From an uncultured Eubacterium sp. (GTDB lineage: Bacteria > Bacillota > Clostridia > Lachnospirales > Lachnospiraceae), in contig URAI01000037.1 in NCBI GenBank assembly GCA_900545725.1, positions 1 to 21,040 of the forward strand: 21,040 nucleotides of DNA, read 5' to 3'. Below are positions 6,939 through 13,661 of this stretch, one piece after another (positions within the stretch are counted from its first letter, which is position 1; each line of letters starts with the position of its first letter). The notes under the pieces were generated by a model. The model had not been told where the DNA came from. It saw nothing but the letters and a program-made list of their open reading frames with translations, and searched no databases. A program made the position numbers and the translations under genes.

Positions 6939-8030
6939 ATGATATCAAATCAGATTTTACAGACAACTGTAGATGGGCTTAAGTCTATTTCAAGAGTTGA
7001 TTTGTGTGTTATAGATGCAGATGGAAAGATTGCGGCTAAGACATTTGATGATACATCGGGATGTGTTGCGGATGCAATAGCATTTATTGATTCACCGGCA
7101 GAGAGTCAGGTGGTAAACGGTTATCAGTTTTTTAAAGTGCTTGATGACCAGAATCTTGAATATATATTGCTTGCGAGAGGGACAAGTGATGATGTATATA
7201 TGCTTGGAAAGCTTGCAGCATTTCAGATACAGAATCTTTTAGTTGCATATAAGGAGCGTTTTGATAAAGATAATTTTATTAAGAACCTTCTTCTTGATAA
7301 TCTTCTTCGTGTTGATATGTATACAAGAGCTGAGAAGCTTCATATTGATACAGATGTAAAGAGAGTTGTATATATTATTGAGACTAAACATGAGAAAGAC
7401 ACGAATGCACTAGAGACAGTAAGGACTCTTTTTGCAGGGAAAACAAGGGATTTTATTACGGCAGTTGATGAAAAGAGTATCATTCTTGTTAAGGAAGTTA
7501 AGGGGAATGAGACTTATGATGAGCTTGATAAGACAGCGGAAGTAATAATAGATATGCTTAATACAGAAGCAATGAGTTCTGCACATGTTGCATATGGTAC
7601 TATTGTTAATGATATAAGAGAAGTATCAAGGTCTTATAAGGAAGCTAAGATGGCACTTGATGTTGGAAAGATATTTTATAGCAATAAAAGTGTTGTTGCA
7701 TATAACCGTCTGGGAATAGGAAGACTTATATATCAGCTTCCAATACCGCTTTGCCAGATGTTTATTAAGGAGATATTCGGTGGAAAGTCTCCGGATGACT
7801 TTGACGATGAGACATTATCTACAATCAATAAGTTTTTTGAGAACAGCCTTAATGTATCAGAGACGTCAAGACAGCTCTATATTCACAGGAATACGCTTGT
7901 ATACAGATTAGATAAGCTGCAAAAGACAACAGATTTGGATTTGAGGGTATTTGATGATGCAATTACATTTAAAATTGCACTGATGGTTGTAAAATATATG
8001 AAATATATGGAAAGTAAAGATACATTTTAA
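6939..8030 (+). CDS. PucR/CdaR-family transcriptional regulator
   Basis: A 363-residue regulator. The C-terminal region (about 288-350) is the PucR-type helix-turn-helix: NKFFENSLNVSETSRQL, then YIHRNTLVYRLDKLQ, the strongly conserved signature of this family. The middle (about 120-260) matches the GGDEF-like domain of CdaR/PucR proteins. The N-terminal 100 residues may be the sensor part and are less distinctive. Family members control sugar diacid, purine or other catabolic genes, but many are uncharacterised and no effector can be named here. ATG 6939 is chosen because AAAGGGAG (6925-6932) is well placed; an upstream TTG at 6921 is less likely. ftsE follows after 15 nt, so it is probably co-transcribed with ftsEX, an arrangement suggesting that it may also influence envelope genes. 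Confidence 0.82.
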   Translation: MISNQILQTTVDGLKSISRVDLCVIDADGKIAAKTFDDTSGCVADAIAFIDSPAESQVVNGYQFFKVLDDQNLEYILLARGTSDDVYMLGKLAAFQIQNLLVAYKERFDKDNFIKNLLLDNLLRVDMYTRAEKLHIDTDVKRVVYIIETKHEKDTNALETVRTLFAGKTRDFITAVDEKSIILVKEVKGNETYDELDKTAEVIIDMLNTEAMSSAHVAYGTIVNDIREVSRSYKEAKMALDVGKIFYSNKSVVAYNRLGIGRLIYQLPIPLCQMFIKEIFGGKSPDDFDDETLSTINKFFENSLNVSETSRQLYIHRNTLVYRLDKLQKTTDLDLRVFDDAITFKIALMVVKYMKYMESKDTF

Positions 8031-8045
8031 TGGAGGAGATTACTT

Positions 8046-8732
8046 ATGATAATCTTAGAAGATGTTACAAAAACTTACGCTTCAGGAGTTCCGGCACTTA
8101 ATGGAGTTAATCTTCATATACAGAAGGGTGAGTTTGTATTTATAGTAGGTAAGAGTGGTTCAGGTAAGTCAACACTTATCAAGCTGCTTTTAAATGAATT
8201 AGAGCCAACAGCAGGAAAGATTTATGTTAATAAGAAATATCTTAACAAGATAACAAGAAAGAAGCTCCCATATCTTAGGAGAGATATCGGAGTTGTATTT
8301 CAGGATTTCCGACTCTTAGAGGATAGAAATGTCTATGAAAATATTGCATTTGCACAGAAAGTAATTGAAGCACCGTCAAGACAGATTAAGAGCAGGGTAT
8401 TATCAATGTTATCAATGGTTGGTCTTTTAGATAAGTATAAGGCATATCCAAGCCAGCTTTCAGGTGGTGAGCAGCAAAGAGTTGCTATAGCAAGAGCATT
8501 GGTAAACAGACCGGCAATTCTTTTGTGCGATGAGCCTACAGGTAATCTTGACCCGGGCAATTCAGCTGAAATCATGAAGATTCTTAACCAGGCAAACAAG
8601 CAGGGAACTACAGTACTTGTTGTTACCCATAATATGGATATTGTCCAGCAGATGAAGAAGAGGACAATTACCATGAGTGAAGGAAAGATAATCAGCGATT
8701 TGGAAAAGGGTGGATATTTTTATGAAGATTAG
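8046..8732 (+). CDS. ftsE: Cell division ATP-binding protein FtsE
   Basis: A 228-residue ABC ATPase of the FtsE/LolD-MacB type. Walker A GKSGSGKST (35-43), Q-loop in GVVFQDFRLL, signature LSGGEQQRVA (from 138), Walker B ILLCDEPTGNLDP and H-loop VVTHNMD are all intact. Q-D-F-R-L-L after the Q-loop and the direct pairing with ftsX are characteristic of FtsE. With FtsX it forms the membrane complex that activates peptidoglycan hydrolases at division or during elongation. A GGAGGA ribosome binding site lies at 8032-8037. The 3' end overlaps ftsX by 11 nt, implying coupled translation. Confidence 0.94.
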   Translation: MIILEDVTKTYASGVPALNGVNLHIQKGEFVFIVGKSGSGKSTLIKLLLNELEPTAGKIYVNKKYLNKITRKKLPYLRRDIGVVFQDFRLLEDRNVYENIAFAQKVIEAPSRQIKSRVLSMLSMVGLLDKYKAYPSQLSGGEQQRVAIARALVNRPAILLCDEPTGNLDPGNSAEIMKILNQANKQGTTVLVVTHNMDIVQQMKKRTITMSEGKIISDLEKGGYFYED

Positions 8733-9630
8733 ATCATTATTTTATCATATAAAGCAGGGCTTTAAGAACATTTACAGAAACAGATTGTTCTCACTTGCTT
8801 CTATAGCTACAATTACGGCTTGTATATTTATATTCGGTGTTTTTTATTCTATTGTAACTAATTTTCAGTATATGGTTAAAAAGGCAGAGAATGATGTCTG
8901 TGTAACTGTATTCTTTGACGAAGGACTTTCGGATGCAGATATCAGAAAGCTTGGAGATACGATTAAGAACCGGGTAGAAGTTTCAGAGATTCATTATACA
9001 TCTGCTGAGGAAGCATGGAATAATTTTAAAAATGAGTACTTTAAGGATTATCCTGAATTAGCCGAAGGTTTCAAGGATGATAATCCGCTTGCTAATTCTG
9101 CTTCATATGAGGTATATCTTAATGATGCAGGTATGCAGTCAACGCTTGTTTCATATCTTGAGAATCTGAATGGTGTAAGACAGGTTAATCGTTCGGAGGC
9201 GACAGCAAGCAGTCTTTCGAGTGCAGCTAAGCTTGTAGGCTATGTATCAATAGCGGTTATTGTTATTCTGCTGGCAGTATCAATCTTCCTTATTACTAAT
9301 ACGATTGTAATTGGTATTACAGTCCGTAAGGAAGAGATTTCAATTATGAAATTTATTGGAGCGACAGATGCTTTTGTTAATGCCCCATTCTTCGTAGAAG
9401 GTATATCAATAGGTGTAATTGGTTCAATTATTCCATTATTTATATTAAGATACATGTATACAAGTGTAATTGAATATGTACTTGGAAAGTTTAATGTACT
9501 TAGCAATATTTTAGCATTTCTTCCAGCGAATGATGTATTTAATGTACTTATCCCGGTTGCTATTTTGTTGGGAATTGGTATCGGTGTTATAGGAACGTTA
9601 TTTGCTGTACATAAACATGCAAATGTATAA
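8722..9630 (+). CDS. ftsX: Cell division membrane protein FtsX
   Basis: A 302-residue membrane partner of FtsE. It has the FtsX layout: short cytoplasmic N-terminus with the family motif QGFKNIYRNRLFSLASI, TM1 (about 21-43), a large extracellular domain (about 44-170, the hydrolase contact in studied homologues), then TM2 to TM4 (about 175-197, 222-245, 268-292). The loop containing TVRKEEISIMKFIGAT, which precedes TM3, is a strong FtsX marker. I chose ATG 8722 rather than GTG 8710 because the GGGTGG at 8708-8713 is correctly spaced for it. It overlaps the ftsE end. A terminator-like hairpin (9645-9677) separates it from the M23 hydrolase gene, its probable client. Confidence 0.94.
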   Translation: MKIRSLFYHIKQGFKNIYRNRLFSLASIATITACIFIFGVFYSIVTNFQYMVKKAENDVCVTVFFDEGLSDADIRKLGDTIKNRVEVSEIHYTSAEEAWNNFKNEYFKDYPELAEGFKDDNPLANSASYEVYLNDAGMQSTLVSYLENLNGVRQVNRSEATASSLSSAAKLVGYVSIAVIVILLAVSIFLITNTIVIGITVRKEEISIMKFIGATDAFVNAPFFVEGISIGVIGSIIPLFILRYMYTSVIEYVLGKFNVLSNILAFLPANDVFNVLIPVAILLGIGIGVIGTLFAVHKHANV

Positions 9631-9644
9631 GAATGAATTAACAG

Positions 9645-9677
9645 GGTTGTCGCATATATTTAATGCGGCAGCCTTTT
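9645..9677 (+). terminator. Weak intrinsic terminator or attenuator after ftsX
   Basis: GGTTGTCGCAT (9645-9655) pairs with ATGCGGCAGCC (9663-9673) over 11 positions, two of them G-U, with a 7-nt loop. Only four T follow directly. This may reduce rather than stop transcription into the M23 hydrolase gene at 9724. Confidence 0.6.
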
Positions 9678-9723
9678 GTCGTCTTAAATTGTTATTATCA
9701 TAGATCAAAGGAGATTCGGATAA

Positions 9724-11097
9724 ATGAACAGATGGGGAATAAACAGTTATTATAAAAAAAATATTTTAAAAAAGATGGCTGCTATCGTTCTTGTTATATC
9801 ACTGGGGGGCAGTGTTGTACATATGGAGATTATTCAGGACAGCCAGATTGTATATGCAGATGTTACAACAGACGATTTAAATAGTGCAAAGAATACCAAA
9901 AGCGATATAAATGCACAGATACAGGATACACAGGCAGAGATTGCCCGGTTACAACAGCAGGCCGGTGATACACAGGCTTATATAGCACAGCTTGACAGTA
10001 AGATGAGTGAGCTGGATACGTCGCTTAATAATCTCAATAATAATATAGCAATAAAGCAGGAAGAGATTGTTAATGCACAGGAAGGACTTGCGCAGGCAGA
10101 GCTTGATTCACAGGAGCAATATGAAGCTATGAAGCTTAGAATTAAGTTTATGTATGAGCATAACAATGAGACATATTTTGAAATATTATTGTCATCAAAC
10201 AATATGGGAGAGATGCTTAATAAAGCTGAATATATAACACAGATATCACAGTATGACAGGGAGATGCTTGAAAGATATCAGGAAACAGTAGATTATATAG
10301 CTAATACAAAGGTCCAGCTTGAGAATGACTATGTCCAGCTTGATAATATGGTCGCATCTGTTGAGGCAGAAAAGGGGGCACTTGAGATTGTACAGCAGGC
10401 TAAGAATACAGAACTTGCTAATCTTAATACACAGACTAATGTTGCAAAGGAAAAAGAGTCTTCATTACATGCAGATCTTGCAGCACAGGAAAGTGCCATT
10501 GAACAGATGGAAGCTCAGATAGCGGCACAGGAGGCAGCAAGAAAGGAAGAAGAAAGAAGAAAACAGGAAGCGGCACAGGCGGCAAAATCACAGCTTGTTG
10601 ACAATAGCAGTAATTCTTCAGGCAATGCTTCGTTAGATAACAGTTCAAATAACTCTAACAGTAATTCAGGCGGTTCTTCAGATAATAGTTCAAGTGTACA
10701 GCAGACGTCTACAGGATTTATATGGCCGACGGTATCAAGAAGAATTACATCAGATTATGGCGATACGGAGGATAGGGATTCAGGACATAAAGGAATTGAT
10801 ATAGGTGCTACAACACCAGGGGTATCAGGCGATCCTATATATGCTGCAAAGGGAGGAACGGTAACAATTGCTACATATAGTTCGTCAGCAGGTAACTGGA
10901 TATGGATATATCATGGTGATGGATTGTATACGGTATACATGCATTGCTCAGCATTGCTTGTGTCTGTTGGAGATACTGTCTCACAGGGACAGGTTATTGC
11001 AAAGATGGGTTCAACAGGTAATTCGACAGGTGCGCACCTTCATTTTGGCGTGAGACTTAATGGCAGTTATGTCAATCCATGGGGATATTTAGGATGA
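9724..11097 (+). CDS. Coiled-coil M23 peptidoglycan hydrolase (EnvC/PcsB-like), likely FtsEX client
   Basis: A 457-residue secreted protein. A long signal peptide ends near VYA-D (residue 45). Residues about 48-285 are a Gln/Ala/Glu-rich coiled coil of the EnvC/PcsB/CwlO type. A Ser/Asn/Gly-rich flexible linker (about 290-330) leads to a C-terminal LytM/M23 metallopeptidase domain. Zinc ligands are visible: HKGID (H355, D359) and HLH (second histidine H440; H438 is the catalytic one). The domain is therefore likely active, unlike the degenerate LytM of EnvC. FtsEX is known to control coiled-coil hydrolases in several bacteria, and its position just after ftsX supports the same link. A ribosome binding site AAAGGAG lies at 9707-9713. 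Confidence 0.9.
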   Translation: MNRWGINSYYKKNILKKMAAIVLVISLGGSVVHMEIIQDSQIVYADVTTDDLNSAKNTKSDINAQIQDTQAEIARLQQQAGDTQAYIAQLDSKMSELDTSLNNLNNNIAIKQEEIVNAQEGLAQAELDSQEQYEAMKLRIKFMYEHNNETYFEILLSSNNMGEMLNKAEYITQISQYDREMLERYQETVDYIANTKVQLENDYVQLDNMVASVEAEKGALEIVQQAKNTELANLNTQTNVAKEKESSLHADLAAQESAIEQMEAQIAAQEAARKEEERRKQEAAQAAKSQLVDNSSNSSGNASLDNSSNNSNSNSGGSSDNSSSVQQTSTGFIWPTVSRRITSDYGDTEDRDSGHKGIDIGATTPGVSGDPIYAAKGGTVTIATYSSSAGNWIWIYHGDGLYTVYMHCSALLVSVGDTVSQGQVIAKMGSTGNSTGAHLHFGVRLNGSYVNPWGYLG

Positions 11098-11155
11098 TAT
11101 TGCTAATATTAATCATTTTAAATAATAATCTAAAATATTGTAATTATAGATAATT

Positions 11156-11196
11156 ATATATTGCTGTCCACGTTATAATTGTGGACAGCAATATAT
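11156..11196 (+). terminator. Perfect 16-bp hairpin after the M23 hydrolase gene
   Basis: The arm ATATATTGCTGTCCAC (11156-11171) and its exact complement (11181-11196) enclose a 9-nt loop. It lies about 60 nt past the stop codon. There is no T tract, so it may be a weak terminator, an mRNA 3'-end stabiliser or a palindromic site. Confidence 0.55.
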
Positions 11197-11342
11197 TGAT
11201 AATATCAGTATTATTAAAGATATGCAGGATAATATAAGTATAGAAGTGTTACAGCTATATCTTATAAATTGAACATAAATAAGTCATAATTTACGGGTAT
11301 AATAAAGTTATATTAAAAAAGATAATACAGAAATAAAATAAT

Positions 11343-11373
11343 TTGACAGATGTTATGAAAGCAGGACTATACT
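11343..11373 (+). promoter_or_regulatory. Probable promoter of the S41 protease gene
   Basis: A consensus -35 TTGACA (11343-11348) and -10 TATACT (11368-11373) are separated by 19 nt, longer than the usual 17. Transcription would start near 11380, about 40 nt before the start codon. Confidence 0.55.
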
Positions 11374-11422
11374 TATTTTATGGCAGGCATATTATTTTTT
11401 TAGAAAAGAGGTAGTATATAAG

Positions 11423-12898
11423 ATGGTTAATCAGTTCAGTAATGAAAATGATTACAACAAGAATAATAATGATGATAAAATATTACAAGATAAGACATCA
11501 GATGATAAAAGGATGTCAGAAGATAATAAAGCATTTGAGGATAATAATATATCAGAAGATAATAAAATATCAGAAAATAATAATATATCAGAAGATAAAA
11601 ACATATTAGAAGATAATTATTCTTATAATGTATTACAGGATAACAGGTATCATAACAGAAAGAATAAGAAAGCAGCCGGTCATGCAATGACAACGGGTGT
11701 TATTCTTGGTGTTATAAGTACTTTGCTGGCTGTTGTGATAATTGCCGGTTCATTATTTATAAGATTCTATCAGTCAGGGTATATTCATCTTGCGACTAAT
11801 GGTGATATCTATGTGCAGGAGACTGCTGTTAATTCAGCAGATGGAATTGGAAGTAATGTTGAAGATAAGTTAAATACCATGGATAGTGTACTAGATGCAT
11901 TCTATTTTGATGATGTAGATGAAAGTACGGCAGAGGATGACATTTATAAAGCATATATTAGTGCATATGGTGATAAGTATACTGTATATTATACGGCAGA
12001 AGAGTATAAAATGATGAAGGAATCTACGACAGGGAAGTTCAGTGGAATTGGTGCTGTATGCCAGAAAATGGATGATGGAACCATACTTATAACAGAGGCT
12101 TATGAAGAAGCTCCGGCATATAAGACCGGAATCCGTAAAGGTGATTATATATCAAAAGTTAATGGAGTTGATATAAGAAGTATTGATTTATCATCAGCAG
12201 TTGCACTTATTAAAGGAGAAAAGGGAACAAGTGTCAGTCTGGAGATGATAAGAAATGATTCAACATATGAATGTGATGTTATAAGGGATGAAATTGATAT
12301 CCGTACAATAAGCTATTCTTTAAGGGACGATGGTATAGGATATATGTATATTTCGCAGTTTGATACTGTTACAACCAAACAGTTTAAGGAAGCTCTTGAC
12401 GACCTTAACAGTCAGGGTATGAAAGGACTTATAATAGATATACGTTCTAATCCAGGCGGTGTATTAAGTACTGTTGTTAATATGCTAGATGAGATTCTGC
12501 CTGATGGACTTATAGTATATACTGAGGATAAAAATGGTAAGAGAACAGAGTATACAGGAAAGAATAAGGATGAGATTACAGTTCCGTTAGCAGTATTAGT
12601 AGACGGTAACAGTGCAAGCGCTTCTGAGATATTTGCAGGTGCCATACAGGATTATGGAATTGGTAAGATTATTGGAACTCAGACATTTGGAAAAGGTATC
12701 GTACAGACGATAAGACCGTTGACAGATGGCAGTGCAATTAAGTATACAATTGCAAAATATTTTACACCTAAGGGACAGGATATTCATGGAAATGGAGTTA
12801 CACCTGATGAAGTTATTGAATATCAGGCAGATGATGTAAATGATTCGGATAACCAGCTTGAAGCGGCAGTTGAATATGTGAAGAGTCAGATAAAATAA
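11423..12898 (+). CDS. S41-family C-terminal processing peptidase (CtpA/CtpB-like)
   Basis: A 491-residue membrane-anchored serine protease. Residues 1-87 form a highly polar, Asn/Asp/Lys/Glu-rich cytoplasmic tail containing six hexapeptide repeats (28-63). One transmembrane helix follows (89-113). A PDZ domain (about 205-290, with GIRKGDYISKVNG) precedes the S41 catalytic domain. The Ser-Lys dyad is S399 in NSASASE and K424 in TFGKG, 25 residues apart as in Prc and algal CtpA. Such proteases cut extracellular proteins at C-termini and in some bacteria control cell-wall hydrolases, which suits the neighbouring M23 enzyme; this pairing is inference. The long repeat tail is unusual for the family. 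Ribosome binding site AGAGGT precedes the ATG. Confidence 0.9.
   Translation: MVNQFSNENDYNKNNNDDKILQDKTSDDKRMSEDNKAFEDNNISEDNKISENNNISEDKNILEDNYSYNVLQDNRYHNRKNKKAAGHAMTTGVILGVISTLLAVVIIAGSLFIRFYQSGYIHLATNGDIYVQETAVNSADGIGSNVEDKLNTMDSVLDAFYFDDVDESTAEDDIYKAYISAYGDKYTVYYTAEEYKMMKESTTGKFSGIGAVCQKMDDGTILITEAYEEAPAYKTGIRKGDYISKVNGVDIRSIDLSSAVALIKGEKGTSVSLEMIRNDSTYECDVIRDEIDIRTISYSLRDDGIGYMYISQFDTVTTKQFKEALDDLNSQGMKGLIIDIRSNPGGVLSTVVNMLDEILPDGLIVYTEDKNGKRTEYTGKNKDEITVPLAVLVDGNSASASEIFAGAIQDYGIGKIIGTQTFGKGIVQTIRPLTDGSAIKYTIAKYFTPKGQDIHGNGVTPDEVIEYQADDVNDSDNQLEAAVEYVKSQIK
11522..11611 (+). repeat. In-frame 18-bp tandem repeats within the S41 protease gene
   Basis: Five 18-nt units encode the hexapeptides DNKAFE, DNNISE, DNKISE, NNNISE and DKNILE (residues 34-63); a sixth diverged unit DKRMSE precedes them. 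Consecutive units differ at few bases (for example GATAATAATATATCAGAA and GATAATAAAATATCAGAA), which indicates recent duplication by slippage. Confidence 0.85.
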
Positions 12899-12899
12899 G

Positions 12900-12970
12900 C
12901 CAAAAACGTTCACTAATCCAAAACACAATAAAACATAAGATGTTTCCCGGTAGATGATTTTGTTATTCAT
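12900..12970 (-). pseudogene. Truncated IstA-like transposase N-terminus
   Basis: From ATG at 12970-12968, preceded by an excellent AAAGGAG ribosome binding site, the frame reads MNNKIIYRE, like the N-terminus of IstA proteins (typically K-YREILRL-SLG-S-R). After YRE the frame gives unrelated hydrophobic residues, but a +2 shift gives IL followed later by ISER, consistent with a frameshifted helix-turn-helix start. The frame stays open beyond 12896 only because it runs antisense through the S41 protease gene. It is a fragment of about 23 codons, with no active product expected. Confidence 0.4.
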
Positions 12971-13052
12971 GTTGTTAATCTCCTTTCAAAATTTGTTATT
13001 TTTTCCGCAAGCTCCAAAGCGAAACGAGGGTAATATCATAGCAGACTTTTTC

Positions 13053-13086
13053 TTAAGACCATCTGTCAAATGACAGATGGTCTTAA
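13053..13086. repeat. Perfect 16-bp palindrome inside the relict element
   Basis: TTAAGACCATCTGTCA (13053-13068) and its exact complement (13071-13086) are separated by two bases. No T tract follows on either strand, although five T precede it on the + strand. It lies between the end repeats and the IstA-like start, where some insertion sequences carry structures that block read-through expression; that role is inference. Confidence 0.6.
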
Positions 13087-13103
13087 ATTATGGGCTTTAG
13101 CCT

Positions 13104-13155
13104 GTTGAGTGAGATGGAGTTTTTCGGTGTTCCGAAAAATGGAATTTCGCTCAAC
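13104..13155. repeat. Inverted copy facing the first end repeat
   Basis: The arms at 13104-13127 and 13132-13155 (24 nt each, loop TGTT) pair at most positions. The strong parts are GTTGAG with CTCAAC at the base and TTTTTCGG with CCGAAAAA at the tip; the middle is interrupted. The right arm overlaps the first 30-bp direct repeat. Confidence 0.5.
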
Positions 13156-13195
13156 ATTTAACCACAAAATGGAATTTCACTCAACATTTAACCAC
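13136..13195. repeat. Two adjacent 30-bp direct repeats
   Basis: Copy 1 (13136-13165) and copy 2 (13166-13195) begin AAAATGGAATTTC and end CTCAACATTTAACCAC; they differ at a single base (CGC versus CAC). Multiple short end repeats of this kind are typical of IS21-family termini, where they bind the transposase. Confidence 0.8.
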
Positions 13196-13372
13196 CAACT
13201 ATGCGAGTGCGCGTCGATTGTTTAGTCGGGCCAGAAATATAGGTGTTTTTATTATGTTTATGACAAATTCCTGTGAGTATTGTGTAAAATGAAAATATTG
13301 AAAATATGTCAAATGACTTCAGTAAAGTAACACATGATAAGTGGATACATTATAGGTTGATATAAAATAATG

Positions 13373-13386
13373 AGAACAAATGTTCT
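13373..13386. promoter_or_regulatory. LexA (DinR-type) SOS box upstream of uvrB
   Basis: AGAACAAATGTTCT is a perfect palindrome and fits the Gram-positive LexA consensus GAAC-N4-GTTC. It ends 8 nt before the -35 element of the uvrB promoter, where bound LexA could block RNA polymerase. SOS control of uvrBA is known in Bacillus; here it is inferred from the site. Confidence 0.78.
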
Positions 13387-13394
13387 GTAAAATA

Positions 13395-13423
13395 TGGACA
13401 AAGTCTGTTTTTTGTAGTAGAAT
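13395..13423 (+). promoter_or_regulatory. Probable uvrBA promoter
   Basis: -35 TGGACA (13395-13400) and -10 TAGAAT (13418-13423) with an exact 17-nt gap. Transcription would start near 13430, giving a long leader of about 230 nt before uvrB. The adjacent LexA box supports its use. Confidence 0.6.
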
Positions 13424-13661
13424 TAAGAATATAAGTGCATACTATAAAAATATTGACTTTGCTATTTTGAAATATTCTGCAAAAACCTTATTTTCTATTT
13501 AAGAAGCATATAATCAGGATATTCTGATTATTTACAATTATCTATTTGGTAACCCAATTGTTACTTTGAAGCCAATCTTGTATTTACAGAGTATGTTAGA
13601 GTAACAATCATTTGGCTTATAGAAGTCAATTTTATTATATATTGAGGAAGGAGAGGTCATT

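Larger units (their letters stand above)
11098..11422. other. Intergenic region between the M23 hydrolase and S41 protease genes
   Basis: AT-rich spacer of about 325 nt. It contains the perfect hairpin at 11156-11196 and the probable promoter of the protease gene at 11343-11373. No coding ORF or RNA gene is recognised. Confidence 0.5.
12899..13215 (-). mobile_element. Relict insertion-sequence end, tentatively IS21 family
   Basis: Read on the minus strand, the stretch shows the plan of an IS21-like left end: two adjacent 30-bp end repeats (13136-13195), an untranslated section with palindromes, then AAAGGAG and an ATG (12970) starting an IstA-like fragment, cut off where the S41 protease gene begins. 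The right end and the rest of the transposase are missing. The exact outer terminus is unclear; the edge near 13215 is an estimate. The family assignment is inference from layout and a short N-terminal resemblance. Confidence 0.45.
12899..13661. other. 763-nt gene-free region between the S41 protease gene and uvrB
   Basis: The left half (12899-13215) is the insertion-sequence relict. The right half is AT-rich leader DNA for uvrB with a LexA-type site, a promoter and small hairpins (for example TAATCAG 13511-13517 with CTGATTA 13524-13530). No intact gene is seen on either strand. Confidence 0.6.

Noticed and set aside
12596..12970. A 124-codon minus-strand ORF with a strong ribosome binding site
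   Set aside because: Most of it runs antisense through the well-supported S41 protease gene. Only the first ~23 codons lie outside and these are better explained as a truncated transposase start.
13136..13195. Two adjacent 30-bp repeats as a possible CRISPR remnant
   Set aside because: The copies touch with no spacer between them and no cas gene is present; they fit insertion-sequence end repeats better.
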